Assembly (NCBI GenBank): GCA_021813585.1
Contig: JAKAJV010000047.1
Location: 1 to 43,202, forward strand
Source of the DNA: Bacteroidota bacterium
Lineage (GTDB): Bacteria; Bacteroidota; Ignavibacteria; Ignavibacteriales; Ignavibacteriaceae
Length of the DNA: 43,202 nt
Reading direction: 5' to 3'
Under the pieces are notes generated by a model. That model saw nothing but the letters and a program-made list of their open reading frames with translations. It was not told the origin of the DNA and did not search any database. Each line of letters begins with the position of its first letter. Positions within the stretch are counted from its first letter, which is position 1. Position numbers and translations under genes: made by a program. Positions 1 through 7,742 of this stretch are shown here, piece by piece.

Positions 1-1
1 G

Positions 2-118
2 GAATTATTTAGAGTTATGAAAAATATTGACACTATCTATAAAGTTCGTACTGTATTATTTGATTGCGTTGTTCCTAAAAATCTAAATTGGAAATTAAAT
101 GTTATTCCTTTTGCGTAA
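2..118 (+). CDS. 3' end of an unidentified gene (partial)
   Basis: An open frame enters from the left edge and stops at TAA 116-118. About 38 C-terminal residues are visible, starting ELFRVMKNIDTIYKV and ending LNVIPFA. The amphipathic V/I-rich pattern could be the end of an alpha/beta regulatory domain, but I do not recognise the family. It converges tail to tail with the lipoprotein gene, with only 2 bp between the stop codons. Frame and stop are seen directly; function is unknown. Confidence 0.5.
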   Translation, partial: ELFRVMKNIDTIYKVRTVLFDCVVPKNLNWKLNVIPFA

Positions 119-120
119 CT

Positions 121-441
121 TCAGTTATTAATTATTAATTCTTTATTTAAAAATTCCGAAGCCTCTAATATTTGTTCGTCATATTTTGACTCTTTTATAT
201 TAGCTTCCAAAAACTCTCTAATATTTTCTTGATTTAATATCAAAGCTAAATCTTTTGCTAGAATCTTTAACTCTGTATCTGATATTTTATCTAGCTTTTG
301 TATACCCTCAGAGTTTTTTACAATAGCGGAATTTTGTTTTAATTCAACGGACGGTTGAGTGACTTGTTCCCGACAAGATTGAAAAATAATAGCTGCCAAG
401 AAAAGGTATGCAACTAATGACAAAAACGATTTTGAAAACAT
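121..441 (-). CDS. Small predicted lipoprotein, hypothetical
   Basis: A 106-residue protein with a hydrophobic leader (residues 5-20) ending in a lipobox-like FQSC with Cys23, so it is probably lipidated and exported. The mature part is hydrophilic, rich in K, E, N and I, and looks helical. I recognise no family. The ATG at 441 has a strong SD (AGGAGG, minus strand, about 446-451). The gene sits alone in an AT-rich stretch, converging with the partial gene at the left edge. Base composition is lower in GC than the genes to the right, which might mean a more recent arrival, but one small gene is weak evidence. Confidence 0.7.
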   Translation of the reverse strand: MFSKSFLSLVAYLFLAAIIFQSCREQVTQPSVELKQNSAIVKNSEGIQKLDKISDTELKILAKDLALILNQENIREFLEANIKESKYDEQILEASEFLNKELIINN

Positions 442-570
442 ATTACCTCCTATTATTAAAACTTACTTTAAGAAAGAAGTTTTATATGTATTTGCTTTAG
501 ACCCTTCTTAAATATTACAATTATAAATTGTAACCTTAACAAGTTAAATTTTAATATTCTTCATGTCAAT

Positions 571-590
571 CAGGGATTCCCTGTTTTTTT
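571..590 (+). terminator. Short hairpin plus T7, oriented + strand
   Basis: CAGGG-ATT-CCCTG (571-583) is followed by seven T (584-590), the form of a small intrinsic terminator reading rightward. No + strand gene lies directly upstream, because the lipoprotein at 121-441 is on the minus strand. It lies just beyond the stop of the minus-strand HTH gene, where the same hairpin could act without a U tract. The stem is only 5 bp, so function is uncertain. Confidence 0.35.
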
Positions 591-598
591 AGTTAGTG

Positions 599-862
599 TT
601 AAATTATCCCGTCAGGCAGCAATGTTAAGATTACGATCATCATATTAAAAAAATATGTTACAGAAAATACTAGTAACTCCCTTGTGCTATTCAGGTTCAG
701 CTTTTTTACCAGGTTAAACTTGCGTGCCTCTACAGTTTTTACCGCTATGTTTAACTGTTCTGCAATCTGTTTATTGCTTAAGCCGTTTTTAATACAGAAT
801 AGAAATGCTCTTTCTGCCTGGCTGAATGCCGGACGGGAAGGTATAAGACTTTCTTTAGACAT
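599..862 (-). CDS. LuxR-type helix-turn-helix protein with hydrophobic C-terminal tail
   Basis: An 87-residue protein from ATG 862, chosen because GGGAG lies 8 nt upstream (about 871-875). The frame stays open to a TTG at 982 that overlaps the rluE stop (TTGA) but has no clear SD; that start would give 127 residues. Residues about 13-62 match a LuxR/FixJ HTH: FSQAERAFLFCIKNGLSNKQIAEQLNIAVKTVE in two halves, with recognition helix KTVEARKFNLVKKLNL. DNA binding is therefore likely. The last 25 residues (LLVFSVTYFFNMMIVILTLL) form one hydrophobic segment, unusual for this family, where the HTH normally ends the protein. Last gene of the minus-strand GT2-rluE-HTH cluster. The regulated genes cannot be told from sequence. 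Confidence 0.7.
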   Translation of the reverse strand: MSKESLIPSRPAFSQAERAFLFCIKNGLSNKQIAEQLNIAVKTVEARKFNLVKKLNLNSTRELLVFSVTYFFNMMIVILTLLPDGII

Positions 863-978
863 AAAACAACTCCCATATTTTTTTGCTTTATATGCGGGAT
901 GCGTCAGCACGGGTATTTTTTCCCTTAACAGGTAATCCCTAAACTTTCTTTTCAACGTAAACAAATAGTCAGAAAATT

Positions 979-1557
979 TCAAGTCTTTAAGCCCAGTATC
1001 TCTGCCGGCTCAAGCTCTTTAACTTCACCCGGCTGCAAGCCTGCAAGCAGAACATTTTTTATTCTAACTCTAACAAGCCTTAATGTAGGAAATCCGATTG
1101 CGGCGGTCATGTGCCTTACCTGCCGGTTTTTCCCTTCTATTAAGGTAAGGCTTACCCAGGTGGCGGGTACGGTTTTTCTAGTTCTAATTGGTGGTGTTCT
1201 TTTGGGCAGCGGAGGTTCATCAATTATTACTGCCTTTGCCGGCAGAGTACTTCTGCCCCGTATTAGTATGCCGTTTGTAAATTTATCAAGGTCTGCCTGG
1301 CCGGGTGCGCCTTCTACCTGTGAGTAGTATTCTCTTTCGTGCATGTTAACCGGGTTAAGCAGAAAATCCGTAAACCGCTTATCGTCTGTTAAAAGTAGAA
1401 GTCCCTCGCTGTCAAAGTCGAGTCTGCCCACAGGGTAAACGCCGGGCGGGAATTTGAAAATGTCTTTCAAGGTCTTTCTTCCGGCTTTGTCTGTAAACTG
1501 GCTAAGTACGCCGTACGGCTTATAAATTTTGTAATAAAGAAATTTTTTATGGGACAT
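979..1557 (-). CDS. rluE: RluE-like 23S rRNA pseudouridine synthase
   Basis: A 192-residue RsuA/RluB/RluE/RluF-family pseudouridine synthase. These enzymes isomerise a specific uridine in rRNA in the cytoplasm. The family signature GRLDFDSEGLLLLTDD is at residues 44-59, with catalytic Asp47. The N-terminal YKIYKPYGVLSQF and the C-terminal GKNRQVRHM motif are also present. There is no S4 RNA-binding domain, and the length matches RluE (modifies U2457 in E. coli) rather than RluB/RsuA. The exact target uridine is inferred. The ATG at 1557 lies inside the end of the upstream glycosyltransferase gene (11-bp overlap), suggesting translational coupling. Confidence 0.88.
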   Translation of the reverse strand: MSHKKFLYYKIYKPYGVLSQFTDKAGRKTLKDIFKFPPGVYPVGRLDFDSEGLLLLTDDKRFTDFLLNPVNMHEREYYSQVEGAPGQADLDKFTNGILIRGRSTLPAKAVIIDEPPLPKRTPPIRTRKTVPATWVSLTLIEGKNRQVRHMTAAIGFPTLRLVRVRIKNVLLAGLQPGEVKELEPAEILGLKT

Positions 1558-2188
1558 AGTTATTCGTTATGCTGTCCGGCGCATCCCGGTGGTAAATGTA
1601 AGTGTTAAAATTAATTTTGCTTACGTTAAAAACTTTTTCGGCTCTTTCAAGGAATTCGGAGTCCTCGCTGTAGCTTATATTCTTAAATCCGTTTAGCAAG
1701 GTAAAGATATTTTTCTTTCCGAAGAATGTAGCGCCTATGGTACACATCGAAAGATGGATAAACTTATCCGGCTGGTTTTTGTCTCTTACGTATTCATGTC
1801 CTACAACGTCTACGCCGCCGTGTATTAAATCCACGTCCGGGTGCCCGTTCATATAATTTACGCGCAGCAAAAGGTGGTCTTTTTCATACTCGTCGTCACT
1901 GTCCAGAAAGGTTATGTATTTACCGGATGACAAGCTTATTCCCCTGTTGCGGCTTAAGGGCAGCTTAATGTTTTTGTGCCTGGCTACCTTTATATTTTTG
2001 TACTTCGATTCATAAGCCTTTAAGACCTCGTGGGAATTATCGGAGCTGCCGTCGTCGATTGAAATCAGCTCCCAGTTTTTAAATGACTGATTAATCAGAG
2101 AGCCAATGCTTCTATCCAGGTAGCCTGCGCGGTTGTACACGGTTAGAATAACCGAAACCTCCGGCATTGTTTTATTTGTTGTCGGCAA
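1547..2188 (-). CDS. Family 2 glycosyltransferase
   Basis: A 213-residue GT-A fold glycosyltransferase. N-terminal PEVSVILTVYNRAGYLDRS (about residues 9-27) and SIDDGSSDNS are the nucleotide-sugar binding elements, and FLDSDDEYE carries the metal-binding DxD-type motif. It is short for GT2 and has no membrane segment, so it is probably cytoplasmic and acts on a membrane-bound or protein acceptor; donor and acceptor are unknown. The TTG start at 2188 has AAGGA about 8 nt upstream. The first ATG (7 codons later) has no SD, so TTG is preferred. First gene of the three-gene minus-strand cluster. Confidence 0.85.
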   Translation of the reverse strand: MPTTNKTMPEVSVILTVYNRAGYLDRSIGSLINQSFKNWELISIDDGSSDNSHEVLKAYESKYKNIKVARHKNIKLPLSRNRGISLSSGKYITFLDSDDEYEKDHLLLRVNYMNGHPDVDLIHGGVDVVGHEYVRDKNQPDKFIHLSMCTIGATFFGKKNIFTLLNGFKNISYSEDSEFLERAEKVFNVSKINFNTYIYHRDAPDSITNNYVP

Positions 2189-2387
2189 AAGTCTTTTCCT
2201 TTCGTTTGCTTAGCCCGGCAAGTAAAGCTTAAAAACAATTAAAGTCAGCACAATGGTTTTTCAAATTTAAACAAGTTTGGTTATTTTAGCACCGTTATTT
2301 GAATGGTTCTTTTTAATTTTTTTTTCAACTTGAAGCTTAAACCGGTTTTAGGTTTTCATAAATGTAAACTTAATTACGGAGTTTAAA

Positions 2388-2612
2388 ATGTCTTACAGAG
2401 ATCAACAAAAATATCTGGAAACGTTACGAAAACATGAAATGAAGCTTACCAGGCAGGAACTTGAGGAATATAAAATGTTTTTGAAAAGACACAAAGACGA
2501 AGAGGACTTCGATTCGGTCTCTCTTAAGCGCTTAAAGGAGTTGTACGATAAATACAACCTGCCGGTTGACAGAAGCAAGTATGATGCATTCTTTAAAAAG
2601 AAAGAAGAGTAA
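2388..2612 (+). CDS. Small charged hypothetical protein
   Basis: A 74-residue protein, about 45% charged (K, E, D, R), with no signal peptide or membrane segment. Helical heptad-like stretches (KYLETLRKHEMKLTRQELEE, LKRLKELYDKY) suggest a small helical or coiled-coil protein. The ATG at 2388 follows an ACGGAG SD. It stands alone between a divergent minus-strand cluster and the DUF2723 gene, 160 bp upstream of the latter. I do not recognise a family, and nothing visible gives a function. It is accepted as real because of its SD, its composition and the absence of a better ORF here. Confidence 0.65.
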   Translation: MSYRDQQKYLETLRKHEMKLTRQELEEYKMFLKRHKDEEDFDSVSLKRLKELYDKYNLPVDRSKYDAFFKKKEE

Positions 2613-2712
2613 CCCTTAGGGGTATCTTGCAATTTACCGTTAAAAACATAACCCGGTTCCCCGCAGCCCGCATTAAATAATTAATTGCGGCAATTAGTTT
2701 ATTACCGGAATA

Positions 2713-2753
2713 CTGACTGCAAACCCCGCATTAAATTTTAACTTTGCAGTCAG
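2713..2753 (+). promoter_or_regulatory. 11-bp inverted repeat in the leader of the DUF2723 gene
   Basis: CTGACTGCAAA (2713-2723) and TTTGCAGTCAG (2743-2753) are perfect inverted repeats with a 19-nt spacer. The right arm ends about 9 nt before the GAGGAG SD of the gene starting at 2773. It could be an RNA stem-loop close to the ribosome site or a DNA operator. There is no U tract, so it is not a standard terminator. The role is inference. Confidence 0.5.
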
Positions 2754-2772
2754 CCCTATAAAGAGGAGTATA

Positions 2773-5751
2773 ATGAATTATAAATTATTCAATAGAATAA
2801 CCGCTTTAGCAGTATTTTTAATTTCGGCTTATGTCTTGTTCTCTACGGTTCAGCCGTCGGTTTCCTTTTGGGACTGCGGGGAGTTTACTGCCGCAGCTTA
2901 TTATCTGCAGGTACCGCATCCGCCGGGAACTCCTCTGTTCACAATGCTGGGTAGGGTCTTCTCAATAATTCCGTTAGCGGCTAATGCTGCGTTCCGCGTC
3001 AACACAATTTCGGTACTTGCCAGCGCACTTTCGGTGCTGTTCCTTTATCTTATAGCGGTAAAGCTTATTGAAAATTATAAAGATAAATCTCCGGCCCGCA
3101 TAACAGATGCGCTGTTTACTTATATAGCTGCGGCTATAGGCGCGTTGTCTTTTTCCTTCAGCGATACCTTTTGGTTTAACGGTGTTGAAGCGGAAGTATA
3201 TGCTCTAAGCACTTTTTTATTTGCCTCTATTACATACCTGATGGTTTTATGGAATGAAAAAGCAGAAGCAAAAGATAATGAGAAATACATCCTGCTTATT
3301 GCATACCTGGTAGGACTTTCCACAGGCGTGCATTTAATGAGCGTGCTCTCAATTGTTTCGGTAGTGATGATGGTGTTGTTTAAAAAGTATGTTAACGACG
3401 ACGCGGCGCTGAAAAAATCGGCATATTTATTCCTCGGCCACGCTGTAGTAATTTCGGTTGCTGCCCTGGCGCTTTGGAACGCCCAGACGTCACCCATGCC
3501 GCCTTCGCAGGAAGAATACCGCGCCTTTGATGAGAAGTTTATTCTTATAATGGCAGGCATCTCGTTGCTTATTATATTCGTCTTCCGCAAAATAGTTTTC
3601 AGCAGGAACTCAATATACCTGCCTATTGCAATAGGAGGAGCGGCTCTATTCATTACATACCCGGGAGTAGTAAAGCTTCTTCCGGGCATGATGACCGGGA
3701 TTTCCGGCGGCAGTGTTGTTACTGCTGTAATATTATTGCTCGTGTTATTTGCGGTGCTCGGGTATCTGGTGCATTATTCAAATAAGACGAAGAAGCCGGA
3801 ACTCCATCTTGTATTTATGTCGCTTATTTTTATCCTGCTCGGCTTTACAACTTATACAATGATCATTATCAGGTCCAACCTTAATCCCCCGATGAACGAG
3901 AACAGGCCGAATGATTTTTCCGAACTGGTCTCTTACTTAAACAGAGAGCAGTACGGTGACTTCCCGGTATTTAAGAGAAGGTTTGCACCGGATCAGCAGC
4001 ACGGCGTAGTCTTTTCGGGCTACACAAGCGATCTGGATTTTTTCTGGCGCTACCAGATGAACCACATGATGACCCGCTACCTGCTGTGGAACTATGCCGG
4101 CAGAGAAAGCTGGGTGCAGGACTGCGGTGTTGATATCAGTCCTTTTAACGATGTTGGGAATTTGATAGGCAAGCCGCTCGGAATAAACTTTAGCGGCTCG
4201 GGTAAGAACTCTCTTTACGCGGTGCCGTTCTTAATCGGTCTAATCGGGATATTCTTCCATTTCGGGAAGGACTGGAAGATGGCTGCTGTATTTATGGTGC
4301 TGTTTTTGTTCATGGGATACCTTACGACATTTTACCAGAACCAGCAGCAGCCGCAGCCGAGGGAAAGAGAATATTTTTATGTCGGCGCCTTCTTCATCTA
4401 CTCAATCTGGATTGCTTTAGGCATTAGGGGAATTATTGATTTTGTCTTTAAGAAGCTAAGTAATGCTGCTATAAAAAACTCTGCTGCGTTTGTAATAATA
4501 GTTCTGGGAATTGTCTTTATTCCTTTCAGAATGGCTGAAGCTAATTACTTTACGCACGACAGATCGAGGAATTGGTTCCCGTGGGATTATGCCTACAACA
4601 TGCTTCAGAGCTGCGCGCCCAACGCAATATTATTTACCAACGGCGATAACGATACCTTCCCTTTGTGGTACTTGCAGGACGTTGAAGGTGTTCGCCGGGA
4701 TGTAAAAGTTGCCAACCTCAGCCTTCTTAATACACCATGGTATATTTATGAACTAAAGCATAACGACCCTTATAATGCCGGAACGGTAAATATAAGTCTG
4801 ACCGATGAGCAGATTAAGAACATACTTCCCATTCAATGGGAGCCGCAGGATGTTACAATCGACCTACCGCAAAACGCAACCGCGCCGGAAATAAAAGATA
4901 TGTACCGGAGATTCGGAATAAGCGATTCCGGTATAATAAATCAGGGAGGATTTTCGTTCAGGCTGAATAATACGATAAATTATGAAGGCGTGCACGGCCT
5001 GCGGGTGCAGGATATTATGGTTAAGGATATTGTCGAATCCAACTTTTGGAAAAGACCTATCTACTTTGCCGTTACATGCAACGACGACAGCAAGATCGGC
5101 TTAAACTATTACCTTCGGATGGAAGGGATGGCCTTTAGGCTTGTGCCGGAAAAAGGAACAGGCACACTGCAGTTTGTTAATCCGCAAGTTCTGCACGAAG
5201 AATTGTTTGTTGAAAACCCCGGCTTTAGCAAAGCCTATAATCCTAATTTTAAATTCAGAGGTATTAACGACTCGACTTTGTTCTTTGACGACAACCATAC
5301 CCGGATGATTCAAAATTACAGGAACGCGTTCCTGAGCCTGGCTATATATTATCTTAATTCAAACCGGGATTCCCTTGCGGTTAGAACCTTGGATTTAATG
5401 GAAGAGAAAATTCCATCCGACTTTAGGGAGATAAGGGATGTCGCTTTGTATGAAACGGGGAATATCTATTTTAGGGCGGCAAGCCTGGAAAAATATAAAC
5501 GTGTGGCTGCCAAGATTGAAAAAATCGCTTTAAAAAAACTTGAAGAGAATCCGTCCGATTTAAAGTCATATTACAATCCATACAGGCTGCTGCTTTCCGT
5601 TTATGATAACTTGAGCGAGTACGGCAAATCAGCAGAAGTTTGGGAGAAGATAAAGGCGTTTTACCCGGACGATCCCGGCGTTAAGGCAAATATCGAAAAG
5701 TATAAAAGGCTCGCAGCGCAGAAGGACAGCGCTTCGAAGAATAGTAAATAA
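2773..5751 (+). CDS. DUF2723 / TMEM260-like multi-pass membrane protein (probable protein glycosyltransferase)
   Basis: A 992-residue protein. The N-terminus carries the DUF2723 hallmark: after TM1, QPSVSFWDCGEFTAAAYYLQ (about residues 28-47) and VPHPPGTPLF. Asp/Glu in such a loop after TM1 is typical of GT-C fold membrane glycosyltransferases. About ten hydrophobic segments follow up to about residue 590, with a REREYFYVG segment, then a large soluble region. The last 130 residues look like TPR-type helices (LSLAIYYLNSNRDSLAVRTL). The eukaryotic relative TMEM260 is a protein O-mannosyltransferase; a comparable envelope O-glycosylation role here is inference. The start has SD GAGGAG 5-8 nt upstream. 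The next gene (GT9) fits a surface-glycan context. Confidence 0.88.
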   Translation: MNYKLFNRITALAVFLISAYVLFSTVQPSVSFWDCGEFTAAAYYLQVPHPPGTPLFTMLGRVFSIIPLAANAAFRVNTISVLASALSVLFLYLIAVKLIENYKDKSPARITDALFTYIAAAIGALSFSFSDTFWFNGVEAEVYALSTFLFASITYLMVLWNEKAEAKDNEKYILLIAYLVGLSTGVHLMSVLSIVSVVMMVLFKKYVNDDAALKKSAYLFLGHAVVISVAALALWNAQTSPMPPSQEEYRAFDEKFILIMAGISLLIIFVFRKIVFSRNSIYLPIAIGGAALFITYPGVVKLLPGMMTGISGGSVVTAVILLLVLFAVLGYLVHYSNKTKKPELHLVFMSLIFILLGFTTYTMIIIRSNLNPPMNENRPNDFSELVSYLNREQYGDFPVFKRRFAPDQQHGVVFSGYTSDLDFFWRYQMNHMMTRYLLWNYAGRESWVQDCGVDISPFNDVGNLIGKPLGINFSGSGKNSLYAVPFLIGLIGIFFHFGKDWKMAAVFMVLFLFMGYLTTFYQNQQQPQPREREYFYVGAFFIYSIWIALGIRGIIDFVFKKLSNAAIKNSAAFVIIVLGIVFIPFRMAEANYFTHDRSRNWFPWDYAYNMLQSCAPNAILFTNGDNDTFPLWYLQDVEGVRRDVKVANLSLLNTPWYIYELKHNDPYNAGTVNISLTDEQIKNILPIQWEPQDVTIDLPQNATAPEIKDMYRRFGISDSGIINQGGFSFRLNNTINYEGVHGLRVQDIMVKDIVESNFWKRPIYFAVTCNDDSKIGLNYYLRMEGMAFRLVPEKGTGTLQFVNPQVLHEELFVENPGFSKAYNPNFKFRGINDSTLFFDDNHTRMIQNYRNAFLSLAIYYLNSNRDSLAVRTLDLMEEKIPSDFREIRDVALYETGNIYFRAASLEKYKRVAAKIEKIALKKLEENPSDLKSYYNPYRLLLSVYDNLSEYGKSAEVWEKIKAFYPDDPGVKANIEKYKRLAAQKDSASKNSK

Positions 5752-5776
5752 TACGGCAGCTATTGTGTAGTACGGT

Positions 5777-5811
5777 ATATGAAGCAACGCATGTGCCGTT
5801 GTACAGCATAT
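5777..5811 (+). terminator. Possible hairpin after the DUF2723 gene
   Basis: Two nested stems, ATATG/CATAT (5777-5781/5807-5811) and CAACG/CGTTG (5785-5789/5797-5801), lie 26 bp after the stop and are followed by a T-rich stretch with CTATTTTTAAT. This is a weak terminator candidate. Confidence 0.3.
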
Positions 5812-5905
5812 TCTATTCATCATTCTATTTTTAATAATTCCGGCAAATAATTATTATTGGCTGGTAAATAACTTTTTTCCTGAATATCGTTAAGACAGTT
5901 ATATA

Positions 5906-6961
5906 ATGAAGGTTTTAATTCTAGCCTTATCCGGAATAGGCGACGCCCTTATGTTTACACCGGCATTAACTCTGCTTCGTCAAGCTCATCCCGAAGCCCA
6001 GATAGACGCACTCGTAATGTTCAAGGGTGTAAAGGGTATGTATGAAAGGAACCCGAAAATAGATAATGTCTATTATTTCGATTTTATGAGTGAAGGTCAG
6101 TTCCGTTCTTTCAGATACTTGCTGGGCTTAAGAAACAAATACGACGCTTCTATCAATGTCTATCCGTCGAACAGGAAAGAATACAATATCATAAATTTCT
6201 TGATCGGTGCAAAGAAGCGGGCCGGCGTTCGGTATTTAAGAGTAAACGGCAAGGAGCTTGGTTTTTTAAATAACGTTACCGTTACCGAGAACGATTCCCT
6301 TCATAATGTTGTTGAGAATATAAGGCTCGTTGAAAAATTACTCGATATAAAATTTGAAGACGAGCCCGCATTGGAATTTGCCTTAAACGGGGATGATATA
6401 AAATCGGCGGAAGAATTTTTTAACAGGATAAAATTAACCGGCGGCGATATTGTTGTGGGATTCCATCCCGGCTCGGCTACATTAAAGAACCACATCAACC
6501 GGAGGTGGGAGCCAGAAAAATTTATTGCGTTGGGACGGAAATTAATAAGCGAGCTGAATGCAAGAGTTTTTGTTTTCGGCGGGCCCGAAGAGGACGAATT
6601 AAAACAAAGGATTGCAGGCGGCATAAATTTGCCCGGCGCAGTTAAAATCGAAACAAAAAATCTTTCCGAAAGCGCGGCTATAATTAAGAGGTGCAATGTA
6701 TTCGTTTCGAACGACAGCAGCCTGATGCACGTTGCCGCAGCGATGCAGAGAAAGGTTGTTGCGATTATCGGTCCCACGAACACCAACTACATTCATCCCT
6801 GGAAGACCGAGCATAAAATTGTTTCTTTGAATCTGGATTGTTCGCCTTGCTTTATTTATTCTCCCTGCCCGTTAATTTGCTTTAGAGACGATGTGAAGTT
6901 CAAATGCATTAAGGAACTGGATGTTGATATGGTCTATAATGCAGTAAACTCGTTTATTTAA
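5906..6961 (+). CDS. Family 9 glycosyltransferase (ADP-heptose:LPS heptosyltransferase-like)
   Basis: A 351-residue GT-B fold enzyme of the heptosyltransferase family, which transfers heptose from ADP-heptose to lipopolysaccharide inner core on the cytoplasmic face. Seen: the N-terminal MKVLILALSGIGDALMFTPA with the GDAL loop, VVGFHPGS near residue 186 at the start of the second Rossmann domain, and NDSSLMHVAAAM near residues 269-280, the nucleotide-sugar binding motif. A Cys-containing tail (CSPCFIYSPCPLICF) near the end is common in GT9 proteins. The precise sugar and acceptor are not deducible. It follows the DUF2723 gene by 154 bp on the same strand. Confidence 0.87.
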   Translation: MKVLILALSGIGDALMFTPALTLLRQAHPEAQIDALVMFKGVKGMYERNPKIDNVYYFDFMSEGQFRSFRYLLGLRNKYDASINVYPSNRKEYNIINFLIGAKKRAGVRYLRVNGKELGFLNNVTVTENDSLHNVVENIRLVEKLLDIKFEDEPALEFALNGDDIKSAEEFFNRIKLTGGDIVVGFHPGSATLKNHINRRWEPEKFIALGRKLISELNARVFVFGGPEEDELKQRIAGGINLPGAVKIETKNLSESAAIIKRCNVFVSNDSSLMHVAAAMQRKVVAIIGPTNTNYIHPWKTEHKIVSLNLDCSPCFIYSPCPLICFRDDVKFKCIKELDVDMVYNAVNSFI

Positions 6962-7026
6962 AATCCGCTCAAGTAAAAAAGCCTGAGAAAAAGATGCAGA
7001 TACTTAGTGTGCGGCAGTAATTAAAA

Positions 7027-7176
7027 TTACTCAAGTTGACCGCCTAAAATGCGAAACATCCTTCAGCCACTAATTAACACGAATTACACTAATTAATTTC
7101 ATAGTTATTTTCGTGATAATTAGTGCTAATTCGTGGCTAAAAATAACTTTTCCTTGAAAGCGGACAACTTGAGTAA
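7027..7176. repeat. Nested palindromic intergenic element (about 150 bp)
   Basis: Outer arms TTACTCAAGTTG-A-CCGC (7027-7043) and GCGG-A-CAACTTGAGTAA (7160-7176) are 17-bp inverted repeats with one mismatch. Inside, AGCCAC (7065-7070) pairs with GTGGCT (7133-7138), and a 17-bp stem with one bulge pairs 7079-7095 with 7117-7134. No ORF is inside. The CTAATTAACACGAATTACACTAATT core resembles a palindromic sequence seen between genes in several bacterial phyla; that recollection needs a search. It fills the gap between the convergent GT9 and LOG genes. Confidence 0.7.
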
Positions 7177-7198
7177 AAATAATTTTGCACGCGAAAGT

Positions 7199-7735
7199 TC
7201 ACGAATCAATTTTCAGCTTGTCATTTAAATAAAAAGAAATCATTTCAACTGTATCGAAGCACTGCACTAATTTAGTCCTTCTGCCTTCTAGCTCAATCTG
7301 TCTTTCCATTATCTCTATAACTTCCTTCCACATCCTCGAGTGACAGGCAGCCGGTTTAATTCCAATCAAATTTTTATTCATAAATTCCCACACTGCTGCA
7401 AGTTCCAGCAGGGTGCCTGTTCCGCCGGGCAAAATAACGTAACCGTCTCCCAGGTCAACAAGCTTTAAAATTCTCTCAAACAAAGTCTCGCATTTTATTT
7501 CCTTTGTAAGATATTTGCTGCGTGCCGCGCCCCATTTATCTACGGTAACGCCTATCGCTTCCCCGCCGCCTTCTGAAGCGCCTCTCGATACTGCATCCAT
7601 AACTCCCTGATAGCCGCCCGTGCATACGCCGAATCCGCATTCGGCCAGAAGCCTGCCCAGCTTGTATGCCTCTTCATAATCCTTATCACCGTATCGGGGA
7701 AGAGAGCTGCCGAAAACGGTTATAAATTTTTTCAT
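7199..7735 (-). CDS. LOG-family Rossmann-fold protein (nucleotide 5'-monophosphate phosphoribohydrolase-like)
   Basis: A 178-residue protein of the LOG / 'lysine decarboxylase-like' family (TIGR00725/TIGR00730 type). Characterised relatives hydrolyse nucleoside 5'-monophosphates, including cytokinin riboside monophosphates, to base and ribose 5-phosphate. Motifs: TGGYQGVMDAVSRGA at residues 39-53 and PGGTGTLLE at 103-111 (the PGGxGTxxE signature). No lysine decarboxylase PLP motif is present, so the old name is misleading. The true substrate is unknown. The gene begins 7 bp after the aldo/keto reductase stop, so the two are likely co-transcribed. Confidence 0.85.
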   Translation of the reverse strand: MKKFITVFGSSLPRYGDKDYEEAYKLGRLLAECGFGVCTGGYQGVMDAVSRGASEGGGEAIGVTVDKWGAARSKYLTKEIKCETLFERILKLVDLGDGYVILPGGTGTLLELAAVWEFMNKNLIGIKPAACHSRMWKEVIEIMERQIELEGRRTKLVQCFDTVEMISFYLNDKLKIDS

Positions 7736-7742
7736 TTAAAAA

